A stretch of DNA of 7,295 nucleotides from an uncultured Planctomycetaceae bacterium (lineage in GTDB: Bacteria > Planctomycetota > Planctomycetia > Pirellulales > UBA1268): positions 1-7,295 of the forward strand of contig CALCGM010000014.1 in assembly GCA_937900985.1 (NCBI GenBank), written 5' to 3'. A model generated the notes under the pieces. It did not search any database and was not told the origin of the DNA. It was given only the letters and a program-made list of their open reading frames with translations. Position 1 is the stretch's first letter; each line of letters begins with the position of its first letter. A program made the translations under genes and the position numbers. This document shows, one piece after another, positions 1 to 6,780 of the stretch.

Positions 1-1327
1 TGAGCAGCCTCGGCTCGAGCCAGATGGTGCGGTCGAGCACGTCGCCGTCGTCGGTCGGTTCGACCACGAGCTCCAGCCAGCGGGCCTGAGCGAGGTCGAC
101 GGCAATCTCCAGGGGCGGCTCGCCGCCGCGAAGGATGCCGCTTTGAAACACGGTGCGGGCGGCCTGCGGGCTGGCGCCTCCGCGGATGCGGATCACCACG
201 CTCCCCCCCTGCCCTGCTGAGTCGTCGACCGCCACGGCGGCCCGCAGGCCTTCGGCGGCCAAGCCCGCCGGCAGCCAGTAGGCCACGCGGGCCGCGGCGT
301 GCAGGCCCAGGCCGGTGAACGCCGGTCGGCCGCGGGCGGCGACGGGCTGGCCCGTGAGTGTGGTGCGAGTGGTGATCGGCCATGCGGGGCCAAACAGCGG
401 CGTCTGCTCGGCGTTCGCCGGCACCATCCAGGCGAGGGGCATCCGCTGCCTGCCTGTGGCAAGCAGGCCGGTCACGGCGTCTCGTGGGCAGCGGATCGAT
501 GGATCGGGCCGGTCGAGCGGCGCTGCGGGCCGCAGCAGGATGTCGTCGTGGCGGCTGGGGCTGGCGGCCTGTGGAGCACCGGCTGGCTGCAGGCTCTCAA
601 CGGCGAGCCGGGAGCCATCCTGCAAGCCGACGATGGCCGCGGTGTGCGATCGCTGCTCGTCGAGGCTGCCTGGGGGGGCTGACGGAGCCGTGATCGCCTG
701 CACGCGATGGAGCGGGATGGCCGCGGTCACGGCTGCCGCTCGGCTGTCGGGGTCGTTTGAGACGGCAACGCTGGCGACAGCGGAGCCGGCACGGATGACG
801 ACCGAGCGGCTGCGGAGGATGTCGCCGTTGGTGAGCTGGAGGTGCAGCCATGCCGCATCCACGGCAGCAGGCACGCGTGCCGAGGAGGCTGCCGACGCCT
901 GCCAGCCCTCAACCGCGGCCAGTGGAAGCCTGACACGGCCGAGCAGCGGGCTCTCGAGCACGACCGCGGTGTCGCTCCAGGCCACGAGATCGCCCGCAAG
1001 GACGCTGCCGTCTCTCAGGCGGAGCGACGGCCCGATCACCGCCGCTGGGCACTGGCCCCAGGAAAGCAGGCTGTCGGCGGCTACCTGCACGATCCCCTCC
1101 GCTGACCGCCACGTGCTGCCGTCGCTTGTCAGCGAAACGAGCTCAGCCTGCTGCGAACTGCCCGACAGCAGCTCAAGGCGGCCCGTCCGTGGCGAGGGGG
1201 CTTCGTCAGCAGCAGCTCCGCTCGCGTGCATCGCCAGCACAACCGCCAGGCCGACGAGGGCAGCCTTCGCGACGGCTGCTGGCCACGGTGTGTGAGCGAA
1301 ACGCTCGTGACGACCGGGTGGTTTCAT
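1..1327 (-). CDS. Secreted NPCBM-domain protein (C-terminus outside window)
   Basis: Reading leftwards from the ATG at 1325-1327, the frame is open for 442 codons to the window edge with no stop, so the gene is cut at its 3' end. The start overlaps the preceding TGA as ATGA, and GAGG lies 9 bases upstream. Residues 18-40 form a signal peptide (AALVGLAVVLAMHASGAAA then DE), with likely cleavage after AAA, so the protein is exported. Residues 45-270 contain three beta-like units with related phrases: LRLRDGSVLAGDLV with VRLPLAAVEGW, LQLTNGDILRS with IPLHRVQAI, and VGLQDGSRLAVESL. Residues 325-442 match NPCBM/NEW2: FTGLGLHAAARVAYWLP, AVAVDDSAGQGGSVVIRI, VFQSGILRGGEPP, and DRTIWLEPRLL. The segment just before it, FGPAWPITTRTTLTG, is also usual in planctomycete NPCBM proteins. 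NPCBM domains are associated with carbohydrate binding in glycoside hydrolases, but no catalytic domain is seen here. The ligand is unknown. Confidence 0.9.
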   Translation of the reverse strand, partial: MKPPGRHERFAHTPWPAAVAKAALVGLAVVLAMHASGAAADEAPSPRTGRLELLSGSSQQAELVSLTSDGSTWRSAEGIVQVAADSLLSWGQCPAAVIGPSLRLRDGSVLAGDLVAWSDTAVVLESPLLGRVRLPLAAVEGWQASAASSARVPAAVDAAWLHLQLTNGDILRSRSVVIRAGSAVASVAVSNDPDSRAAAVTAAIPLHRVQAITAPSAPPGSLDEQRSHTAAIVGLQDGSRLAVESLQPAGAPQAASPSRHDDILLRPAAPLDRPDPSIRCPRDAVTGLLATGRQRMPLAWMVPANAEQTPLFGPAWPITTRTTLTGQPVAARGRPAFTGLGLHAAARVAYWLPAGLAAEGLRAAVAVDDSAGQGGSVVIRIRGGASPQAARTVFQSGILRGGEPPLEIAVDLAQARWLELVVEPTDDGDVLDRTIWLEPRLL

Positions 1328-4077
1328 GGCGGTGTGCCTCGCTTCCAGCTCGGGAGGAGGCCGTTGGCCGTGGTCAGCGAGAGGATGGCTGCGGCGGTGC
1401 CATACTCGGGGCACGAGGGGTCGGGCCAGGAGCCGTCGTTCCGCTGGGCGGCGAGCAGGTCTGCGGCAGTGGCGGCATACCACGCTGCCCAGGCTTCCGG
1501 CCCCGTCTGCCAGGCTGCAGCAGAGCTGGCGAGGATGCCGTAGGCCGCATAGCCGTCGGCAGGATCGGGCGAGATTGGGTGCCGGAGGAGCCAGCCGCGG
1601 CCGGCTGCACGCACCTCGACGGCGTCGGGCGAACTCAGGCCAAGGGCGACGAGGGCTGCGGCGGTGCGGGCTGCGGCACTCGGGCCGGCGGCGGCCTGAT
1701 AGCGAAAACCGCCATCAGCGTTTTGCAGACGCCGGAGATACCCAACGGCCTGATCGATCGTCTCTTCCGACACCGCAAGCCCCGACGCGGCAGCGGCCTC
1801 AAGGGCGACCACCATGGCTGCCGTCACGGAGATGTCGGCGTCGGCTCGTCGTGGCTGATACCGCCAGCCCCCCTCGTCGTTCTGTGTTTGCTCGATCAGC
1901 TGGCATGCCCGCCGGAGGGTGTCGCTGATCTCGGGCCGGCCGGATTCACCGGAAAGCTCGGCCAGGGCCTGAACCGCAAACGCATGCCCATACATTGGAC
2001 CGTTGGCAGAGGCTTCGTTGCCGGCGATCAGGCCGTCGCTGCCGGCCCGGTCGAGCAGAAACCCGATGGCCCGCTCGCTGGCCGCGGCATGCGGGCCCGC
2101 CAGGCCGGTGCTGCCTGTTGAGGCCAGGGCCAGGAGCCCATGGGCGGTCACTGCCACACTCCCGCTCAATCGCTGCGACCCCCAGGAGCCATCGGGCCGC
2201 TGGGCCGCGACGAGCCAGGCCACGCCCCGCTCAACCGCCGCGGAGGCGGTGCCCGCATCGGGAGCCTCGTGAGGGCCCTCCGAGCGGTCATCGGCGGCAA
2301 CGGCCGTCATCAGGGCCAGCGACCATGAGACCGCCGCCGCAGCGACGGCATCGACGGCAGCATCGAACCGGTCCGCCTGTGTGGCCTGGTTGAGGAGGCG
2401 GCGGTAGTAGCCGGGGGTGGCCGCGGGGTCTCGCGTTGCCGGCGGTGAACGACGTGGCGGCTCCCGAGGGGCAGCCGTGTGGGGAATCCAAACGCTGCCG
2501 CCGCGAGGTGGCGTGGTGGGGGGAGAGGGCGTTGCCGCCGCCGAGGCTGCCGCTGCGGGGCTCGCTGTCGGCTGGCCCGTTTCCGCTGTCGTGCTGGCTT
2601 CGTTCCGCGAGCTGCCCGTGGCGGTCACCGCCTCCGTGGCCTCCGCGGTGTTGCCTGCTGCATCGTCGAGTGGCGATCGGCGGGTGAGGGCTGCGGTCTG
2701 GTCGGCTGTCGCGATGGGTTTTTCGAGTACGTCGATCCGCCGACGGGCGGCCGCCGCCATGGAGGCCGTTGCGGGGCCGGAGAGCGGCGGCATGCCGAGG
2801 GTGGCGGCAACGGCCGACACGGAGTGGGCTGCGTCGCCGAGCTGCCGGCTCGCAGCGAAGAGACGGTTGTCGCAGAGGGCGGCGGCCAGATCGCCACCGG
2901 GCAGCAGGAGCTCACCATCAGGCCGAAGCACCGCTTCGCGAACCAACAGGCTGTGGTCAGCCGTGATGCCGGCGGCAACGGCTGCCAGGTCGTTGGCGAT
3001 GCCGCTCCGCCAGGCTCGGCCCGGCATGCCAAGTTCGTCACGGCTGAGCCCGGCCGACTCCGCCGCCACCTCGACGAGCCGCTCCGCGGCCACCTGCAGG
3101 GAGTCGGCCGCCTCGGCCAGGCCGGCAGCAGCCTCAGCGGTATCGATCAGGCGGCTCAGCTCCTTCACAACCTCGTCGCGGCCGGCACCCGACGCCGCTT
3201 TGGCAGCGGCTCGACCAAGACCGCTGGCCAGCTGCTTGAGGATGACCGCAGCTCCGCCGGGATCGCTGTGAGTGGCGGAGGCGACATGCCGCGTCGCCTC
3301 GTCGGCTTCGCGGGCCAGTCGCCTCGTCTCGGCGGCCTCGGCGGCAGGCGTGGCGTGGAGCTGCAGCCAGCGGCCGTGAAGCGTGACGATCCGCCAGTAC
3401 AGGTCGAGCGTGGCTTCGGGCAGCGTGCGGTGCACGGAGGGCTCGGCGACGGTGGCTGGATCGCTGACGCTGGCCACAGCCGGCTCTCGGAACTGCTTGG
3501 CCACCGCATCCTGCCAGCCGGCCGGGCCTTCAGCGAGCAGCCAGGCCAGGCCGGCCCAGCCAACGCCCGCGACGAGCAGGCCGATCGCAGCGGCTCGGAC
3601 CTCCGGCTGCCGCTGCAGCCAGCGGCGGAGCGGCAGCGAGTCCAGGGCGTGTGCTGCGTCAGCGAGGGCCGCCTGCGTGAGGCCCTGCTGGAGCGACTGC
3701 GTGTCTGCGTCGACGGAGAGCCCTATCGGCAGAGAAGCCGTCAGCCCGACTGCCCGCGAGAGCCGTTCGCCGACGGCCGGAAATCCCTGCTCAAGCCGCT
3801 GGCAGACGGCCAGCCGCGGCGGCACCGCCCGGTGGCTACGGAGCAGTCGGCTGGTGAGCCAGCTGCTGAAGGCGGCCGCGAGCAGCCCACCGATGCCGCC
3901 CCATGCCGCAGGAATCGTCACCAGCCAGCGGTCGAAAGCCGCCACGAACACAACCGATGCGGCAAGGCCGCCGGCAAAGCTGGCCAGCACCGCACACCCG
4001 TGGGCCAGGTCGAGGCTCAGCCGCAGCCGGTCGAGGCGACGGTTCAGCAACGAATCAGAGGGCATGTCGCGGGTCAT
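1324..4077 (-). CDS. DUF4175-like membrane protein fused to prenyltransferase/squalene-oxidase repeat domain
   Basis: This is a 917-residue protein. Two hydrophobic helices lie at about 27-47 and 53-76. They are followed by VPPRLAVCQRLEQGFPAVGE (86-104) and RLSRAVGL, resembling the 'iErrfPel..RLlsAvel' segment of DUF4175 proteins, and a third helix at 160-182. Residues 220-460 are Ala-rich and predicted helical, possibly coiled coil. A Pro/Thr/Ala/Ser linker spans about 465-550, then PGYYRRLLNQ, then a moderately hydrophobic stretch (571-597). Residues 612-911 resemble the alpha/alpha-toroid of squalene cyclases and prenyltransferases. Four QW-like motifs are visible: QRPDGSWG (626), QNDEGGWRY (732), QNADGGFRY (785) and QRNDGSWPD (878). 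MYGHAFAVQALAE (695-707) is typical of the planctomycete branch. No DxDD cyclase motif is seen, so an enzymatic role is doubtful. GAGGTG lies 4 bases before the ATG, which overlaps the preceding stop as ATGA. Fusion of two ancestral genes is my inference. Confidence 0.85.
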   Translation of the reverse strand: MTRDMPSDSLLNRRLDRLRLSLDLAHGCAVLASFAGGLAASVVFVAAFDRWLVTIPAAWGGIGGLLAAAFSSWLTSRLLRSHRAVPPRLAVCQRLEQGFPAVGERLSRAVGLTASLPIGLSVDADTQSLQQGLTQAALADAAHALDSLPLRRWLQRQPEVRAAAIGLLVAGVGWAGLAWLLAEGPAGWQDAVAKQFREPAVASVSDPATVAEPSVHRTLPEATLDLYWRIVTLHGRWLQLHATPAAEAAETRRLAREADEATRHVASATHSDPGGAAVILKQLASGLGRAAAKAASGAGRDEVVKELSRLIDTAEAAAGLAEAADSLQVAAERLVEVAAESAGLSRDELGMPGRAWRSGIANDLAAVAAGITADHSLLVREAVLRPDGELLLPGGDLAAALCDNRLFAASRQLGDAAHSVSAVAATLGMPPLSGPATASMAAAARRRIDVLEKPIATADQTAALTRRSPLDDAAGNTAEATEAVTATGSSRNEASTTAETGQPTASPAAAASAAATPSPPTTPPRGGSVWIPHTAAPREPPRRSPPATRDPAATPGYYRRLLNQATQADRFDAAVDAVAAAAVSWSLALMTAVAADDRSEGPHEAPDAGTASAAVERGVAWLVAAQRPDGSWGSQRLSGSVAVTAHGLLALASTGSTGLAGPHAAASERAIGFLLDRAGSDGLIAGNEASANGPMYGHAFAVQALAELSGESGRPEISDTLRRACQLIEQTQNDEGGWRYQPRRADADISVTAAMVVALEAAAASGLAVSEETIDQAVGYLRRLQNADGGFRYQAAAGPSAAARTAAALVALGLSSPDAVEVRAAGRGWLLRHPISPDPADGYAAYGILASSAAAWQTGPEAWAAWYAATAADLLAAQRNDGSWPDPSCPEYGTAAAILSLTTANGLLPSWKRGTPP
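1337..1340 (-). promoter_or_regulatory. Probable Shine-Dalgarno site for the NPCBM gene
   Basis: The minus strand reads GAGG, 9 bases before the ATG at 1325-1327, inside the last codons of the fusion gene. The match is short, so the start rests mainly on the ATGA overlap and on the signal peptide that follows. Confidence 0.5.
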
Positions 4078-5597
4078 GGTGCACCTCGGGGCTCAGCGTG
4101 GGCGGTCGTGAGGGCGGCGCGTCGCGGAGGCAGCAGCCAGCTGACCGCTGAGAGCACGATCACGGTGGCGAGCACCGCGGGATGATTCCAGAGGGGTTGT
4201 CTTTGCCGTTGTGCCGTCCGCTCGGCTGCGGCGACGACGGCCTGGCGGATCTGGCGTCGCGCCGCGTCGGCAGCCCTGGCGCTCGTGATCAGTTCGGCAC
4301 CCATCCGGTGTTGCAGCCTTGGCTCGGCGACAAAGCGAAGGGCCGACCGCCAGAAGGCATCCACAGCATCGCTCGAACCGGCGATCCGGAACCGCCAGGT
4401 TTCACACAGGAGGGCAACAACGCGGCCGGCTGGGCTGTGGTCCACCAGCATGGCGGGCTGGTGCGCGGGCGTTCCGGCGACAGCTGGTGCCGCAGCCGTG
4501 CTGAGCATCAAGGGAGCGATGGCGGTGCCTCGCTGTGCGGCGATGCTCGCGGGAAAGAACACCTCGGCCTGCGTCTGCTCGATCGCCTGCAGCAGCGGAG
4601 CCAGCCAGCGAAGGCCTGCAGCGGCCGCCGTTGGCCAGACGCGATGCCCTCGTGTGGCTGGCAGTGACGACGGCAGCGGTGCGGGTGAGCACGGCAGCAG
4701 GACGCCCAGCGGCGATGCGGCCAGACTGGCAAGGTCGCTGCGGCCATCCAGGCTCCAGAGAACGCCCAGGCCGTCCTCCTTGGCCGCGTTTACCAGTGCC
4801 TGGGCTGCAGCCTCGGGCAGGTCGCGGGGGTCAAAGGAGCCGAGCACGACCACATCGAAGGCGGCTGCTGCCTGCCGCGAACGAGGCAGCTGCTCCACGG
4901 CAGCGGAGTCGAGCACGACCAGCGTCGCCTCAACCGCGGGGGTGCCACGAAGCAGACGGATGAGATGGCGGGTCTCCCAGCGGGCTGCGGCATCGATCAA
5001 AAGCACCCGCAGCGGCCTCTCGACGACGCCGCAGACCGCCAGCAGCTCGGCGGAAGGGGCAGCCGCGTCGCTCGCGGCTGATCGGCCGTTCCATCGGGCA
5101 GACCGCTGCTGCACGCCTGCCTCGGCTGGCTGCCAGGTCAGCTCGGCCCGCCAGAGCCTTCCCTGCCCCGTGGCGGTGTCGGCTCCTGCAGTGGCGTCGG
5201 CTGTCGGCTCAGCCGCCGCTCGATCGAGCACCATGCCAGCCTCGTCAAGGAGCTCCACCATCGCTGGGCGGTCCGCCGGACTCGATTCGCCGCTGCCCGC
5301 TTGCCAGGCAATCGCCTCGGCAGTGATCGGCTCTCCGACCACCGCCACGGCTGGCATCACCAGATCGACCAGCTGCAGCGTGGGGCCGTTGGCGGCCGAC
5401 GCTGGAAGCTGCCGCTGGCGGTGCAGCCCACTGAGCATCACCACCAGCACGACGATCACCGCAAGCCGGGATGCGGCTGCCTGCCAGGTTGCGGCGGTGG
5501 CCAGGATGACAAGCACCACGCTCGCCGTTGCGACCCCGACCACCACGGGGGGCAGCTGCCAGGCGGCCTGCCAGAGGCCAGGGACGGTTTCAGGCAT
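4074..5597 (-). CDS. Membrane protein with glutamine-amidotransferase-like domain
   Basis: This is a 507-residue protein. The frame stays open to an ATG at 5636, but I chose 5597 because AGGGAGG lies 8 bases upstream of it and the start overlaps the previous stop by 8 bases. Two hydrophobic helices occupy about residues 17-37 and 42-59. A beta-rich region follows (to about 180). Residues 192-300 form a Rossmann-like domain, RPLRVLLIDAAARWETRHLIRLL ... FDVVVLGSFDPRDLP in short segments, typical of the class I glutamine-amidotransferase-like domain found in Bat-type operons. No nucleophile-elbow cysteine is seen, so catalysis is unlikely. The conserved TWRFR ... FWRSALRF block is at 400-422. 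A C-terminal helix at 473-490 is preceded by PLWNHP. The predicted topology puts the large domain outside the cytosolic face, between helix 2 and the last helix. It sits between the BatA-like and DUF4175-like genes, as in related planctomycete clusters. The role is unknown. Confidence 0.85.
   Translation of the reverse strand: MPETVPGLWQAAWQLPPVVVGVATASVVLVILATAATWQAAASRLAVIVVLVVMLSGLHRQRQLPASAANGPTLQLVDLVMPAVAVVGEPITAEAIAWQAGSGESSPADRPAMVELLDEAGMVLDRAAAEPTADATAGADTATGQGRLWRAELTWQPAEAGVQQRSARWNGRSAASDAAAPSAELLAVCGVVERPLRVLLIDAAARWETRHLIRLLRGTPAVEATLVVLDSAAVEQLPRSRQAAAAFDVVVLGSFDPRDLPEAAAQALVNAAKEDGLGVLWSLDGRSDLASLAASPLGVLLPCSPAPLPSSLPATRGHRVWPTAAAAGLRWLAPLLQAIEQTQAEVFFPASIAAQRGTAIAPLMLSTAAAPAVAGTPAHQPAMLVDHSPAGRVVALLCETWRFRIAGSSDAVDAFWRSALRFVAEPRLQHRMGAELITSARAADAARRQIRQAVVAAAERTAQRQRQPLWNHPAVLATVIVLSAVSWLLPPRRAALTTAHAEPRGAP
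4082..4087 (-). promoter_or_regulatory. Shine-Dalgarno site for the DUF4175-like fusion gene
   Basis: The minus strand reads GAGGTG followed by CACC and then the ATG at 4075-4077. The site lies inside the end of the upstream coding sequence. It supports this ATG over the second one four codons later (MPSDS). Confidence 0.6.
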
Positions 5598-6762
5598 GGT
5601 GGCCGCCTCCCTGTCGCCGCGAGACCAGGGTCTCAAGGCCGATGAGGAGCATCGCTGCCAGCAGGATCATGCCCGCCAGCGGGGTGCCTCTGGGGCCGGC
5701 ATTACGGCTCGCTCGCGGCTGCGTCTCTGCCGTCGAGGCGGCTCCCGGTGAGACCGTGTCGAGGAGACCGCCGACGACGTCGAGAAACGACGGCCACGCG
5801 GCCAGGTCGCTCCACGGGGCAGCCGCGGCGGCGACGCTGCGGGTCGCCGGCAGGCTCCACGGCAGGCAGGAGACGGCGATGGTTCCCCGGCCGTAGCGGC
5901 GAGCCACGAGCAGCGGGCTCGACGAATCGCTGGTTTCCAGCAGCGTCTGCAGAGGCGACTGCGGCGGAGCGATGCTGAGCGACCGCGAGCCGACGGTCGG
6001 TTCGAGCACCGCATGCGTCTGCACAGTGGGGCCGGGGAGCGACGACAGGCCGGGGCTGTCGGGAAGCCGTGAACGGATCGAGGCGGCCAGGTCGGTGCGG
6101 AGGCCGCTGAACTGCAGCTGTGCGGTCTCAGCGATCCAGGTGGCCAGCGAAGCCTCCCGCGGTGCCATGCTCTCGTCGCCGAGGAGAATCACCAGCCCGC
6201 CTCCGCGGGCGGTCCACGTCGTGAGCTTCTGCTGCAGGGCTCGGGAGGGCACGCCTCCATCGGCAACGATCACCACGGCGGTGTCGGGGGGAACCTGGCC
6301 CGAGGCCAGCGCCGTCGATGGCGTGCGGGCTGTCTGCCAGCGGGCGGTGGGGCGGTCGGGAGCCGCTTCGGCCACCGCTTCGATCGCGGCGATCACAGCC
6401 TGGGAGCGGCGGCCGTCGGCGGAGTCATCGAGCACGAGCACGCGGTGGGCGGCCGACGCCACCGGCTGGGGATCCTGCTGCCACGTTGGTCCGGCTGCCG
6501 CCACCACCGCCGTGACGATCAGCAGCGTCTGCACACATGGCAGGAGTGCGACGGGCGGTCGCATCCAGCGAGGCTGCCGACGGGCGGCCTGCAGCACCAG
6601 CGATGTTGTGGCCAGGCCAACGGGCCTCACCGGCGGACGCTGCCAGCGGGCGATCAGCCACGGCACCACGGCTGCGGCGAGAAACCCGAGCATCCCGGGG
6701 CTGCTCAGTGTGAGCGAAGCAAGTGCGACAGGCATGGTCACCAGGGGGGCAGCCTCAGGCAT
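5590..6762 (-). CDS. BatA-like membrane protein (aerotolerance-regulator N-terminal type)
   Basis: This is a 390-residue inner-membrane protein. The N-terminus has a hydrophobic helix (about 20-38, LSSPGMLGFLAAAVVPWLIA), a basic stretch with conserved prolines (PPVRPVGLATTSLVLQAARR), and a second helix (about 70-90), which is the BatA N-terminal layout. Residues 104-200 form an alternating alpha/beta region (HRVLVLDDSADG, TAVVIVADGG, GGGLVILLGDE) resembling a von Willebrand A-like fold. Near residues 290-335, YGRGTIAVSCLPWS followed by WSDLAAWPSFLDVVGGLL matches the conserved end of planctomycete BatA-like proteins. A last helix lies at 363-380. It appears shorter than many planctomycete relatives (from memory). 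The MIDAS motif DxSxS is degraded to DDSAD. The start is uncertain: ATG at 6760-6762 or at 6733-6735 are both possible and both have only a weak GGTGA upstream. It overlaps the next gene by 8 bases. Function is inferred only from the family. Confidence 0.85.
   Translation of the reverse strand: MPEAAPLVTMPVALASLTLSSPGMLGFLAAAVVPWLIARWQRPPVRPVGLATTSLVLQAARRQPRWMRPPVALLPCVQTLLIVTAVVAAAGPTWQQDPQPVASAAHRVLVLDDSADGRRSQAVIAAIEAVAEAAPDRPTARWQTARTPSTALASGQVPPDTAVVIVADGGVPSRALQQKLTTWTARGGGLVILLGDESMAPREASLATWIAETAQLQFSGLRTDLAASIRSRLPDSPGLSSLPGPTVQTHAVLEPTVGSRSLSIAPPQSPLQTLLETSDSSSPLLVARRYGRGTIAVSCLPWSLPATRSVAAAAAPWSDLAAWPSFLDVVGGLLDTVSPGAASTAETQPRASRNAGPRGTPLAGMILLAAMLLIGLETLVSRRQGGGHHA
5606..5612 (-). 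promoter_or_regulatory. Shine-Dalgarno site for the amidotransferase-like gene
   Basis: On the minus strand the bases read AGGGAGG, 8 bases before the ATG at 5595-5597. It is the strongest ribosome binding site in the window. It decides the start in favour of 5597 over the upstream ATG at 5636, which would lengthen the protein by 13 charged residues (MRPWSRGDREAAT) inside the end of the upstream gene. Confidence 0.75.
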
Positions 6763-6780
6763 CGATCACCAGCCATCGCG

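Noticed and set aside
315..1295. A 326-codon open frame on the plus strand at the left end
   Set aside because: It is the antisense shadow of the NPCBM gene, whose minus-strand reading gives a signal peptide and clear NPCBM motifs.
1126..2121. A 331-codon plus-strand open frame spanning a gene junction
   Set aside because: It crosses the ATGA junction of two well-supported minus-strand genes and shows no family signature.
2479..4185. A 568-codon open frame on the plus strand
   Set aside because: It lies wholly antisense to the fusion gene and the end of the preceding gene. Its product is Arg/Gly-rich with no domain pattern. Long antisense frames are expected at this G+C.
5598..5636. Upstream ATG at 5636 as the start of the amidotransferase-like gene
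   Set aside because: It would add 13 charged residues and overlap the upstream gene by 47 bases, while the ATG at 5597 has a strong AGGGAGG site at the right distance.
4285..5751. A 488-codon open frame on the plus strand
   Set aside because: It is antisense to the amidotransferase-like gene. The product is low-complexity Ser/Ala/Arg with no recognisable motif, whereas the minus strand has membrane helices and conserved family motifs.
6763..6780. Possible promoter or terminator in the only gap between genes
   Set aside because: Eighteen bases are too few for a promoter, and no hairpin followed by a T run is present on the transcribed strand.
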